Of a stretch of DNA of 64,000 bases, positions 1 through 7,560 are shown one piece after another. The translations under genes were made by a program, and so were the position numbers. The first letter of the stretch is position 1; the number at the start of each line of letters is the position of its first letter. Under the pieces are notes generated by a model. That model was not told the DNA's origin. It saw nothing but the letters and a program-made list of their open reading frames with translations, and did not search any database. The stretch is taken from contig CBKZPU010000006.1 of the NCBI GenBank assembly GCA_966696705.1, forward strand, positions 8,558 through 72,557, read 5' to 3'. This DNA is from Haloferula sp966696705. GTDB lineage: Bacteria; Verrucomicrobiota; Verrucomicrobiia; Verrucomicrobiales; Akkermansiaceae.

Positions 1-155
1 ACCTCCTCGATGGCGCACCGTCGCCGATCAAGGTGGACGTGAAGGGCGGCGACACACTGGAGATCGGGTTCGAGAAGACCGGCGAGACGGCTTTCACGAA
101 TGTCACCCTCACGGGTCCGGCGGATTTCGTGTTCGAGGGAGACATCGAGATTTGA
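1..155 (+). CDS. dapF: Diaminopimelate epimerase, C-terminal fragment (5' end outside window)
   Basis: The reading frame entering the window at base 3 runs about 50 codons to a TGA at 153-155. It ends with VTLTGPADFVFEG, the typical C-terminal strand of DapF (consensus TGPA..VFEGE). DapF interconverts LL- and meso-diaminopimelate in lysine and peptidoglycan synthesis. The catalytic cysteines lie upstream, outside the window, so activity cannot be judged. The position just ahead of dapA and dapB on the same strand supports the call, because these steps belong to one pathway. The fragment is short, so the name rests on the C-terminal motif plus context. Confidence 0.75.
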   Translation, partial: LLDGAPSPIKVDVKGGDTLEIGFEKTGETAFTNVTLTGPADFVFEGDIEI

Positions 156-182
156 TGCCATTTCTAGACATCTTACAGGTTC

Positions 183-365
183 ATGATCGCGCCGAAACAG
201 CCTACGCCGTTGCGGCCGATGAAAGTGTCCGAACTTCCGGACGACATGCGGCAAGCGTTGCGCGCCCAGCCCCGCGCCGCGCGCAAGCTCCGCGCCGAGC
301 ACCGGCGGCTCGGTTTGCCGATCATTGTCTGGAAGAACGGCAAGGTGGTCGAGGAGCAGCCCTGA
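183..365 (+). CDS. Small basic hypothetical protein between dapF and dapA
   Basis: A 60-residue frame starts with ATG 28 bases after the dapF stop and ends 66 bases before dapA. The protein is basic and Arg-rich in the middle (residues 20-42) and ends in a hydrophobic/charged stretch, LPIIVWKNGKVVEEQP, that looks like a beta hairpin. There is no signal peptide or membrane segment. I do not recognise the family. Its co-directional place inside the dap cluster suggests co-transcription, but nothing in the sequence ties it to lysine synthesis. The frame is short and could be spurious, though the tight fit between two pathway genes favours a real gene. Confidence 0.5.
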   Translation: MIAPKQPTPLRPMKVSELPDDMRQALRAQPRAARKLRAEHRRLGLPIIVWKNGKVVEEQP

Positions 366-430
366 TTTTCCGCGGCGAAACTGCCATCCGGGGTTGAAGA
401 GCGGCGCGGGATGTTCATTCTCCGCGCGCC

Positions 431-1312
431 ATGACCTTCCGAGGCACCTACACCGCGCTCATTACACCCTTCCGCGAAGACCGAATCGATACGGCCGCTT
501 TCAAAGCCCTGATCGACCGCCAAGTCGCCGCCGGGATCACGGGCATCGTGCCGGTCGGAACCACCGGTGAGTCGCCAACCGTCGATACCGAGGAGCACAT
601 CGAGATCATCCGCCTGGCCGTGGAATACGCCGCCGGCCGTTGCCAAGTCGTGGCCGGCACCGGCGCGAATGCGACCAAGGAAGCGATCGAGCTGACCCAG
701 GCCGCGGAAAAGGTCGGCGCGACCGGCACGCTGCAGGTTTGCCCTTACTACAACAAGCCCTCGCAAGAAGGCCTCTACCGCCATTTCCGCACCGTGGCGG
801 AGAACACTTCCTTGCCGGTGATGCTTTACAGCGTGCCCGGCCGCAGCGGCATCGAGATCGGCGTGGAAACCACCGCCCGGCTCGCCGCGGACTGCAAGAA
901 CATCATTTCGATCAAGGAAGCCGGCGGCTCGGTCGAGCGCGTGAACCAGCTCGTCCAAGCCGTCCCCGCGGATTTCTCGATCCTTTCCGGCGATGATCCG
1001 CTCACCCTGCCCTTCATGGCCTGCGGTGCGGTCGGCCTCGTGTCGGTCGCCTCGAACCTCGTGCCGGAAGTGCTGGTGAAGCTCGTCCAGACCTGCCTAG
1101 ACGGCGATTTCCCCGCCGCGCTGGCGCAGCAGAAGAAGTGGTATCCCCTCTTCCGCGGACTGATGTCGCTCGACGTCAATCCGGTGCCGATCAAGACCGC
1201 CGTCGCCTTGCAGGGCCACTGCACGGAAGAACTCCGCCTGCCGCTCGCGCCGCTGACGGATACCGCGAAGACCCAACTCACCGCCTTGCTCAAGGAGTTC
1301 GGCCTGCTCTAA
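431..1312 (+). CDS. dapA: 4-hydroxy-tetrahydrodipicolinate synthase
   Basis: This class I aldolase condenses pyruvate with aspartate semialdehyde, the first committed step to diaminopimelate and lysine. The 293-residue length is normal for the family. Visible hallmarks are ALITPF near the N-terminus, the pyruvate-binding GTTGESPT loop, the catalytic tyrosine in LYSVPGRSG, and the Schiff-base lysine Lys162 in ISIKEAGG. It sits between dapF and dapB, with dapB starting 13 bases after its stop, so a dap operon is likely. All key residues are present. Confidence 0.96.
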   Translation: MTFRGTYTALITPFREDRIDTAAFKALIDRQVAAGITGIVPVGTTGESPTVDTEEHIEIIRLAVEYAAGRCQVVAGTGANATKEAIELTQAAEKVGATGTLQVCPYYNKPSQEGLYRHFRTVAENTSLPVMLYSVPGRSGIEIGVETTARLAADCKNIISIKEAGGSVERVNQLVQAVPADFSILSGDDPLTLPFMACGAVGLVSVASNLVPEVLVKLVQTCLDGDFPAALAQQKKWYPLFRGLMSLDVNPVPIKTAVALQGHCTEELRLPLAPLTDTAKTQLTALLKEFGLL

Positions 1313-1324
1313 CTTTTTCCTGAC

Positions 1325-2062
1325 ATGATCCAGCTTCTCGTCACCGGAAAGTCCGGCCGCATGGGCCAAGCCGTCCTTCAGGCCGCCAGCCAGGAGCCGG
1401 CGGTCACCGTCAGCGCGACTCACGACGCCGGCGAAAACCTCGCCGCCGCCATCGCCCAGGCGAACACCGTCATCGATTTCACGATGCACAAGTTCACCGG
1501 CGAGCTGCTGGAGGCCGCCCTGAAAAGTGGCACGCACCTGGTGATCGGCACCACCGGCCACACCGATGAGGAGCGCGCCGCGATCCGCGAGGCGTCGGCC
1601 AAGCTGCCGATCGTCTATGCGCCGAACTTTTCCATCGGCGTGAACACGCTCTTCTGGCTCACGCAAAAGGCCGCGCAGATCCTCACGCAGGACCGCTTCG
1701 ACATCGAGGTGACGGAAATGCACCACCGCCACAAAATCGACGCCCCGTCCGGCACGGCGCGCCGTTTGTTGGAAATCCTCAACGAGGAAACCGGCACGAA
1801 TTACGACAAGGACATCGCCCACGGCCGCTTCGGCAATGTCGGCCCCCGCCCGCCGCGGGAAATCGGCATGCACACCCTGCGCGGTGGCGATGTCGTGGGT
1901 GACCACACCGTGATGTTCGCCGCTGATGGCGAGCGTGTGGAGCTGACCCACAAGGCCAGCTCACGCCTGACCTTCGCCGCCGGTGCCGTCCGCGCCGCCG
2001 TCTGGCTCTACGACAAGCCAGCCGGGCTTTACGACATGCAGGACGTGTTGGGTCTGAAGTAA
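1325..2062 (+). CDS. dapB: 4-hydroxy-tetrahydrodipicolinate reductase
   Basis: DapB reduces the DapA product with NAD(P)H. The N-terminal Rossmann loop reads VTGKSGRMGQ. The substrate and catalytic segment EMHHRHKIDAPSGTA carries the conserved His-His pair, the Lys, and the DAPSGTA substrate loop, and NFSIGVN is also present. At 245 residues it is slightly shorter than the enterobacterial enzyme (about 270) but has every core motif. It follows dapA by 13 bases, and the next gene (a TM2 protein) starts 8 bases downstream, so all are probably on one transcript. Confidence 0.95.
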   Translation: MIQLLVTGKSGRMGQAVLQAASQEPAVTVSATHDAGENLAAAIAQANTVIDFTMHKFTGELLEAALKSGTHLVIGTTGHTDEERAAIREASAKLPIVYAPNFSIGVNTLFWLTQKAAQILTQDRFDIEVTEMHHRHKIDAPSGTARRLLEILNEETGTNYDKDIAHGRFGNVGPRPPREIGMHTLRGGDVVGDHTVMFAADGERVELTHKASSRLTFAAGAVRAAVWLYDKPAGLYDMQDVLGLK

Positions 2063-2069
2063 GGCGGCA

Positions 2070-2408
2070 ATGAACGATCCCCAGGCATTGATGTGGTATC
2101 AGGTCCACAAGAAGGAGACCTCCACCACGTTTCTCCTTTGGTTCTTTCTCGGCCACTTCGGGGCGCATCGCTTCTACATGGGGAAAAGCGGTTCGGCCGT
2201 GGCGATGCTGCTGATCACGCTGCTTTCGATCCCGCTGTTCTTCGTCCTGATCGGATTCTTCACTTACTTCGCCGCCTTCATCTGGTGGATCGTGGATGCC
2301 TTCCTGATTTGCGATTGGGTGAAGGAGCACAACGCCAGGCTCGCCCACGCCATCTCCCGGCAACATTTGTCGCAACAGCCGGGCTCCTTCCTGCCGCCGG
2401 CAGCCTGA
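2070..2408 (+). CDS. TM2 domain membrane protein
   Basis: This 112-residue protein has the TM2 family pattern: FFLGHFGAHRFYMGKSG (residues ~26-42) followed by two hydrophobic helices around residues 43-62 and 65-85, with an acidic WWIVDAF turn. TM2 proteins are small inner-membrane proteins of largely unknown biochemical role. A good ribosome-binding site (AAGGCGGC) overlaps the end of dapB, so it is likely translated from the dap transcript. The tail after residue 90 is polar and variable. No functional link to lysine synthesis is evident. Confidence 0.85.
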   Translation: MNDPQALMWYQVHKKETSTTFLLWFFLGHFGAHRFYMGKSGSAVAMLLITLLSIPLFFVLIGFFTYFAAFIWWIVDAFLICDWVKEHNARLAHAISRQHLSQQPGSFLPPAA

Positions 2409-2439
2409 GCCTCTCCCGCGAATCCGCCTAGGCACTGAA

Positions 2440-2973
2440 ATGGCCGAAGACTCACCATCCGCCTCTCGGCACACACGAGTCGGCGTCGCCTTGGGCTCGA
2501 ACCTCGGCAATCGCCTCAAGCACCTGCAAGACGCCCGCGACTTGCTGAAGAAGCTCGCCCTTCCCGGCAGCTTCCGGCAAGCGCCCGTCTATCAGACCGA
2601 GCCGGTCGCCTGTCCGGCGGGCTCGCCGGATTTTTACAACACGGTGGTCGCCTTCGATTACGCCGGCACCGCCCACGATTTGTTGGACGCGACCCAAGCG
2701 ATCGAGTTCCGCCTCGGCCGGGTGGCGATTCCGGAAAGAAACGCCCCGCGGGTCATCGACGTGGACATTCTCTACTTTGGCGACGAGTGCATTGATGGCG
2801 AGATTCTCGATCTCCCCCACCCACGGCTGACCTCGCGGCGCTTCGTTCTCCAACCGCTGGCCGATCTCCACCCGGACCTGGTGCTGCCCGGCGATCAAGT
2901 TTCGATTGCGGAACACCTCCGCCACCTCGACTCTGACGAGCCGCCACTGGTCACCGTGCAAGCGGTGTGGTAA
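2440..2973 (+). CDS. folK: 2-amino-4-hydroxy-6-hydroxymethyldihydropteridine pyrophosphokinase
   Basis: FolK (HPPK) transfers pyrophosphate from ATP to the pterin in folate synthesis. Visible family features are the N-terminal GVALGSNLGNR, the YQTEPV loop, DFYNTVV, the metal-binding segment RVIDVDILYFGD with its Asp pair, and LPHPRLTSRRFVLQPL near the C-terminus. The length of 177 residues is normal. It lies 31 bases after the TM2 gene on the same strand and precedes panB. Pantothenate and folate genes often sit together, and folA and thyA occur 3 kb further on. Confidence 0.95.
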   Translation: MAEDSPSASRHTRVGVALGSNLGNRLKHLQDARDLLKKLALPGSFRQAPVYQTEPVACPAGSPDFYNTVVAFDYAGTAHDLLDATQAIEFRLGRVAIPERNAPRVIDVDILYFGDECIDGEILDLPHPRLTSRRFVLQPLADLHPDLVLPGDQVSIAEHLRHLDSDEPPLVTVQAVW

Positions 2974-3021
2974 AGGGAATCCCCAATTTCCCATTCGCCG
3001 AATCCCCTAATTTCCAAACCC

Positions 3022-3804
3022 TTGTCCGGTCTCGAAAAAGCCGCCGCCCTCGCCGCCCGGAAGCACGCCAGCCCGCCGGTGACGATGCTGACCGCCTACG
3101 ACTACCCCACGGCACGGCTCTTCGATGACGCGGGCATCGACGCCCTGCTCGTTGGCGATTCGCTCGGCATGGTGGTCCTCGGCTACCCTGACACCACCCA
3201 CGTGACTCTGGAGCACATGCTTCACCACGTCGCGGCAGTCGCACGGGCCAAGCCGAAGGCGCTGGTGATCGGCGACCTTTCCATCGGCACCTACCCCGAT
3301 CCCGCGACGGCGCTGGCGAACGCCCGCAAGCTCGTCGAGGCCGGAGCCGAAGCCGTGAAGCTCGAAGGCGGCGTCCGCCAAGCCGCGAAAGTCCGGACCA
3401 TCGTCAACGCCGGCATCCCCGTCTGCGGCCACCTCGGCATGCTGCCGCAGCGCGTGCTGGAAGAAGGCGGCTACCGGAAGAAGGGCAAGACGCCCGAGCA
3501 AAGCGCCGCCCTGCTCGAAGGCGCGCAGGCCCTCGTCGAAGCAGGAGTCTTCGCCATCGTGCTGGAAAGCATCGTGCCGAAGACCGCCGAATGGCTCACC
3601 TCGCAGCTCGCGGTGCCGACCATCGGCATCGGCTGTGGCGAGCACACCTGCGACGGAGAGGTCGCGGTAGCCACCGATTTGATCGGCACTTTCCCATGGT
3701 TCGTCCCGCCGTTCGCGAAGCCCGAGGCGAACCTTGCCCCGCAGATCACCGCCGCTGCGGCGGCCTACAAGGCCCGCGTCCAGAATTGCCCCGCCCTTGG
3801 TTAG
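3022..3804 (+). CDS. panB: 3-methyl-2-oxobutanoate hydroxymethyltransferase
   Basis: PanB makes ketopantoate from alpha-ketoisovalerate and methylene-tetrahydrofolate in pantothenate synthesis. The protein carries TMLTAYDYPTAR, the metal-binding VGDSLGMVVLGY loop, the H(V)TLEHMLHHVAAV helix, and the KLEGG and CGHLGMLPQ motifs. The start is a TTG at 3022; no upstream ATG is in frame, and the next ATG falls inside the conserved first strand, so TTG is preferred. The length of 260 residues is normal. Its 3' end overlaps the downstream release-factor-like gene by 8 bases. Confidence 0.94.
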   Translation: MSGLEKAAALAARKHASPPVTMLTAYDYPTARLFDDAGIDALLVGDSLGMVVLGYPDTTHVTLEHMLHHVAAVARAKPKALVIGDLSIGTYPDPATALANARKLVEAGAEAVKLEGGVRQAAKVRTIVNAGIPVCGHLGMLPQRVLEEGGYRKKGKTPEQSAALLEGAQALVEAGVFAIVLESIVPKTAEWLTSQLAVPTIGIGCGEHTCDGEVAVATDLIGTFPWFVPPFAKPEANLAPQITAAAAAYKARVQNCPALG

Positions 3805-4201
3805 CCCGGAAAAGCAAGCCGCTCTCGACGCCCGGATGGCCAAGCTGCGCATCGCGGAGGACGACCTTGTGGAGAAGTTCATTCTCGGCTCCGGCGCCGG
3901 CGGACAAAAGATCAACAAGACCTCGTCCTGCGTCTATCTCAAGCATGTCCCCAGTGGCATTGAGGTGAAGTGCCAAGCCCACCGGTCGCGGGAGATGAAC
4001 CGCTTTCTCGCGCGCCACGAACTCTGCGACCGGCTTGAGGGGATCCGCCGCCAGAAAATCCAGGCCCAAATCGACGAAGCGGAGAAAAATCGTCGTCAGA
4101 ATCGCCCCCCGTCCCGCCGTTCCAAGCAACGCTCCGTGGTGGAGAAGCGGCGAATTTCTCAAAAAAAGTCGCTCCGTCGCCCACCTTCGGACCGCGATTA
4201 G
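3797..4201 (+). CDS. Class I release factor-like (GGQ) peptidyl-tRNA hydrolase
   Basis: This small protein has the catalytic loop GSGAGGQKINKTSS of class I release factors but lacks codon-recognition domains. It resembles ArfB/YaeJ and C12orf65-type factors that hydrolyse peptidyl-tRNA on stalled ribosomes. A very basic C-terminal tail (RRSKQRSVVEKRRISQKKS) matches the tail that such factors insert into the empty mRNA channel. I chose the TTG at 3797, which gives VSPEKQAALDARMAKL before the GGQ domain as in relatives. A TTG at 3734 and an ATG at 3836 are alternatives. It overlaps panB by 8 bases. Confidence 0.85.
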   Translation: MVSPEKQAALDARMAKLRIAEDDLVEKFILGSGAGGQKINKTSSCVYLKHVPSGIEVKCQAHRSREMNRFLARHELCDRLEGIRRQKIQAQIDEAEKNRRQNRPPSRRSKQRSVVEKRRISQKKSLRRPPSDRD

Positions 4202-4242
4202 GACATTTTCTTAAAGAATTGATTCGGATTCCGAAATCATGC

Positions 4243-4271
4243 TTGAGCTTTACTGAAATTAGGTGTAATCA
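4243..4271 (+). promoter_or_regulatory. Candidate sigma70-type promoter
   Basis: TTGAGC at 4243-4248 and TAATCA at 4266-4271 are separated by 17 bases in an AT-richer patch, 37 bases ahead of the autotransporter-repeat PEP-CTERM gene. The match is by eye only; Verrucomicrobial promoter consensus is not well established. Confidence 0.35.
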
Positions 4272-4307
4272 AGCGTCCGATTTTCCCCCTTCTCCCCCTC
4301 CCCCCGA

Positions 4308-5507
4308 ATGAACTCGTCCCCTCCCGGACAGACGTCCGCTTGCGCCCCGACCCCACTTGCAATTTTTGCAGGACCCCTCTTCGCTCTTCCTCGCTCACGC
4401 GCCGGTGCCTTCGCTGGCTTGGCAGCGCTGGCGGCGGTAGGGATCGATCAAGCCCGAGCCACCCCCGGCGCTTGGGGCACCAATGCCAGCGGCAACTGGA
4501 GCACGACGACCAACTGGGCATCCAACACGGTCGCCACCGGCCAGAATGACTTGGCGGATTTCAGCGCCGTAAACATCACCGCCGACCGGACCATCACTCT
4601 CGACTCCGGGCGCGACATCGGAGACTTGAAGTTCGGTGATGCGACCGCTCCCAATTTCAATTGGACGCTTTCCGGAAGCAACACGCTCACGCTCCGGAAC
4701 CAAGGGTCAGGCGGTGGCGGCACCGCCAGCATCGAGGTGGTGAACCAGACGGCGACGATCAGCCTGGTGCTCAACACGTCGGGCAGCAACGCCACCATGG
4801 TGCAAAAGCTCGGAGCCGGAACCCTGGTGCTGAGTGGTGCGAATATCTACACCCTTCCCACCGTGGTCAGCGCCGGCACGCTGCTGGCCAATAATACGAC
4901 CGGGTCCGCCACCAGCACCGGCGCAGTGAGCGTGGCCAGCGGTGCCACGTTTGGCGGCAGCGGCACGATCGCTCCCACCGGCACCAATGGAATCAGTGTG
5001 TCCGGCGTGCTCGCACCCGGTGCGGCCGTCGGCAGCATCGGCACCTTGACGTTCGACATGAATGGCACCTCCGGCGCGGCAGCGATGGCGAGCGGTGCCT
5101 CGTTCGCCTTCGAGTTGGGATTGGGGGGCTCGGACATCACGTCGGTCGGCAGCAGCGACCTGCTTTCCCTCACGGGAGCCACCACGGGTGATTTCACGTT
5201 CAACCTCAACACCATCAATTTCCAAGGCAGCGGCACCAACGGCTTCTACAAGCTCTTCGACACCAGTTCGAACAACGCGAATACCTGGGTCGGCCTCACC
5301 TTCGACGGCACCACCGGCGTGATTTCCTCCGGCTTGTCCGTCTCCAACCTCGCCAGCGGCAAGACGGGCACCCTGCTGGTCGGCACCGGTTCCAACGGCG
5401 GTAACCTTGGGGACATCTACCTCTCAGTCGTTCCCGAACCGTCCGCCGCCCTGCTCGCGGGCCTCGGCTCCTGCCTACTCTTCCGCCGCCGTCGCATTCC
5501 CTCCTAG
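4308..5507 (+). CDS. PEP-CTERM protein with autotransporter-associated beta-strand repeat
   Basis: This is a secreted protein of 399 residues with a long N-terminal signal region (hydrophobic AGAFAGLAALAAVGIDQARA, residues ~32-51). The body is Ser/Thr/Gly/Asn-rich beta-helix-like sequence. It includes the autotransporter-associated repeat pattern LGAGTLVLSGANIY followed by TVVSAGTLLANN. It ends with the sorting signal VPEPSAALLAGLGSCLLF and RRRR, the PEP-CTERM tripartite signal recognised by exosortase. The likely role is a cell-surface or matrix protein; the ligand is unknown. No exosortase gene is visible in the window. A promoter-like sequence lies just upstream. Confidence 0.88.
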   Translation: MNSSPPGQTSACAPTPLAIFAGPLFALPRSRAGAFAGLAALAAVGIDQARATPGAWGTNASGNWSTTTNWASNTVATGQNDLADFSAVNITADRTITLDSGRDIGDLKFGDATAPNFNWTLSGSNTLTLRNQGSGGGGTASIEVVNQTATISLVLNTSGSNATMVQKLGAGTLVLSGANIYTLPTVVSAGTLLANNTTGSATSTGAVSVASGATFGGSGTIAPTGTNGISVSGVLAPGAAVGSIGTLTFDMNGTSGAAAMASGASFAFELGLGGSDITSVGSSDLLSLTGATTGDFTFNLNTINFQGSGTNGFYKLFDTSSNNANTWVGLTFDGTTGVISSGLSVSNLASGKTGTLLVGTGSNGGNLGDIYLSVVPEPSAALLAGLGSCLLFRRRRIPS

Positions 5508-5540
5508 TCAGGACGGAAAAAACGCGGATAGAGTGTCGGC

Positions 5541-6356
5541 ATGAAGGCCTACCTCGATCTCCTCCGCGACGTCCTCCAGCACGGCGAGGAACGCGCCGAT
5601 CGCACCGGCACCGGCACGCTTTCCGTCTTCGGTCGTCAGGTCCGCTACGATCTCCGCGAGGGCTTCCCTTGCCTGACGACCAAGAAGCTCCACCTGCGCT
5701 CGATCATCCACGAACTGCTGTGGTTCCTGAAAGGCGACACCAACATCGCCTACCTCCAAGAGAACGGCGTGCGGATCTGGGACGAGTGGGCGGATCCCAC
5801 CGGCGAGCTCGGCCCGGTCTATGGCCGCCAGTGGCGCTCGTTTCCCACCCCGGACAAGGACGGCCGCACGGTCGATCAGATCGCGGAGCTCGTTCACGGC
5901 TTGCGCGGTGACCCGCACTCGCGTCGTCATTTGGTCGTCGCATGGAATCCCGGCGAGATCAACCGCATGGCCCTGCCGCCGTGCCACTGCCTGTTCCAGT
6001 TCTTCGTCCACGAACCGGAGTCGGACCGTCCCGGCCTTTCCTGCCAGCTTTACCAGCGCTCGGCCGACCTGTTCCTCGGGGTGCCGTTCAATGTCGCGTC
6101 CTATGCGCTGCTGACGATGATGCTCGCCCAGGTCTGCGGCTACGAGGCGCGCGAGTTCATCCACACCTTCGGCGACCTGCACCTTTACAAGAACCATCTC
6201 GACCAAGCGAACGAGCAGCTCACCCGCACGCCGCGCCCGCTGCCGAACATGTGGCTCAATCCGAAGGTCCGCGAAATCGACGACTTCACCTTCGACGACT
6301 TTCGCCTGGAGAACTACGACCCGCATCCGCACATCAAGGCGGAGGTCTCGGTGTGA
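5541..6356 (+). CDS. thyA: Thymidylate synthase
   Basis: ThyA methylates dUMP to dTMP using methylene-tetrahydrofolate. The 271-residue protein shows the nucleophile Cys148 in LPPCHCLFQF, the RTGTGTLSVFG dUMP-binding loop, WDEWADPTGELGPVYGRQWR, and the SCQLYQRSADLFLGVPFN segment. It ends with PHIKAEVSV, the standard C-terminus. It is followed almost immediately by a small membrane protein (6359) and folA (6715). ThyA generates dihydrofolate that FolA recycles, so the arrangement is functionally coherent. Confidence 0.97.
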   Translation: MKAYLDLLRDVLQHGEERADRTGTGTLSVFGRQVRYDLREGFPCLTTKKLHLRSIIHELLWFLKGDTNIAYLQENGVRIWDEWADPTGELGPVYGRQWRSFPTPDKDGRTVDQIAELVHGLRGDPHSRRHLVVAWNPGEINRMALPPCHCLFQFFVHEPESDRPGLSCQLYQRSADLFLGVPFNVASYALLTMMLAQVCGYEAREFIHTFGDLHLYKNHLDQANEQLTRTPRPLPNMWLNPKVREIDDFTFDDFRLENYDPHPHIKAEVSV

Positions 6357-6358
6357 CG

Positions 6359-6718
6359 ATGTTGCAATTCGAACACCACAAGCAGCCTCCGATCAGCACG
6401 CGGCATTTCGTGCTGCGGTTGGTGCGCTCGGCCGGCATCGCGATCGGGATCATGCTGGCGGCGCTGTTCGTTGGAATGGCGGGCTACCACTGGATCGGCG
6501 GGCTGGCGTGGATGGATGCCTTCCTCAACGCCTCGATGATCCTCGGCGGCATGGGCCCGGTCGATCCGATGACCAGCGAGTCGGCCAAACTCTTTTCAGG
6601 CTGCTACGCCCTGTTCTCCGGGCTGGTCTTCATCGCGCTGGCGGGTTTTCTCGTCGCGCCGGTGCTCCACCGGGTGCTGCACCGCTTTCACTACGCCGAC
6701 GAAGACAAGGACTCATGA
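6359..6718 (+). CDS. Two-helix membrane protein, ion-channel-like
   Basis: The 119-residue protein starts at an ATG 3 bases after thyA and its TGA overlaps the folA ATG (ATGA), so it is translationally coupled to both. It has two membrane helices, about residues 23-47 (AGIAIGIMLAALFVGMAGY) and 80-103 (CYALFSGLVFIALAGFLVA). They flank a re-entrant-looking stretch, MDAFLNASMILGGMGPV. The helix, short pore-like loop, helix layout resembles minimal potassium-channel pores, but the usual TVGYGD filter is replaced by GGMGPV. The gene between them may simply ride on the thyA-folA transcript. Function unknown. Confidence 0.75.
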   Translation: MLQFEHHKQPPISTRHFVLRLVRSAGIAIGIMLAALFVGMAGYHWIGGLAWMDAFLNASMILGGMGPVDPMTSESAKLFSGCYALFSGLVFIALAGFLVAPVLHRVLHRFHYADEDKDS

Positions 6719-7179
6719 CCCGCCTCATCGCCATCGTCGCCATGACCCCGGAACGCGTGATCGGAAAGGGTGGCACGCTCCCGTGGCACCTGCCGGAAGA
6801 CCTCGCCTTCTTCAAGCGCACCACCTCCGGCCACCCGATCGTCATGGGCCGGAAGACCTACGACTCGATCGGCCGACCGCTGCCGAAACGGCGGAACATC
6901 GTCGTGACCCGCGATCCGGCATGGTCGGCGGAAGGAGTGGAAACGATCCACACGCCAGAGCAGCTTTCCACGCTCGACCTCGACAGCGACGTCTTCATCA
7001 TCGGCGGGTCGGGCATCTATGCGGCGTTCCTGCCGCAGCTCGACGAGCTCCTTGTTTCCCACGTCCGCCATTCCTACCCCGGCGACACCCGTTTTCCCGA
7101 ATTCGCCCATCTCTTCCAAACTCCCGAACTCGTCGAATCGCACGAAGCCTTCGACGTGTTCCGCTACCGCCGACTCTAA
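6715..7179 (+). CDS. folA: Dihydrofolate reductase
   Basis: FolA reduces dihydrofolate with NADPH. Motifs include the N-terminal IAIVAMTPERVIGKGG with LPWHLPEDLAFFK, the VMGRKTYDSIGRPLPKR NADPH-binding loop, and VFIIGGSGIYAAFL. At 154 residues it is typical. The ATG at 6715 overlaps the stop of the preceding membrane protein gene. A longer open frame continues upstream to 6508, but that part lies inside the membrane protein gene and lacks DHFR sequence, so I start at 6715. Confidence 0.95.
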   Translation: MTRLIAIVAMTPERVIGKGGTLPWHLPEDLAFFKRTTSGHPIVMGRKTYDSIGRPLPKRRNIVVTRDPAWSAEGVETIHTPEQLSTLDLDSDVFIIGGSGIYAAFLPQLDELLVSHVRHSYPGDTRFPEFAHLFQTPELVESHEAFDVFRYRRL

Positions 7180-7191
7180 CAATTCTCCGCC

Positions 7192-7560
7192 ATGGCCAAG
7201 ACATTCGAACTCGAAGGCACCCTCAAGCACGTTTACGACGTCCAGACCTTTGCCAGCGGTTTCTCCAAGCGCGAGTTCGTGGTGGAGGTGGCGGACGGCA
7301 AGTTCCCGCAAATGATCAAGTTCGAGTGCGTGAAGGACAAGACCTCCATGCTCGATGGCTTCAACGTCGGCGACGCGGTGAAGGTGGCCTTCGACATCCG
7401 CGGCAGCGAATACAAGGAGCGCTTCTACGTGAACCTCAACGCGTGGAAACTCTCCAAGGCCGACGCTGGCGGCGGTGATGAAGGTGATCAGCGCTACAAC
7501 TCCAGCCTCGACGCCCAATTCGACAACGAGCCGGACGTCTCGGACGACATCCCGTTTTAA
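7192..7560 (+). CDS. DUF3127 protein with SSB-like acidic tail
   Basis: The 122-residue protein matches the DUF3127 family (OB-fold-like): MAKTFELEGTLKHVYDVQTF at the start, FSKREFVVE, then KFECVKDKTSMLD and VGDAVKVAFDIRGSEY. The C-terminal 30 residues are acidic and end in DDIPF, closely resembling the DDDIPF tip of single-stranded-DNA-binding protein that recruits repair proteins. A nucleic-acid role is plausible but unproven. It starts 12 bases after folA and its stop codon overlaps the convergent cinA stop. Confidence 0.85.
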   Translation: MAKTFELEGTLKHVYDVQTFASGFSKREFVVEVADGKFPQMIKFECVKDKTSMLDGFNVGDAVKVAFDIRGSEYKERFYVNLNAWKLSKADAGGGDEGDQRYNSSLDAQFDNEPDVSDDIPF

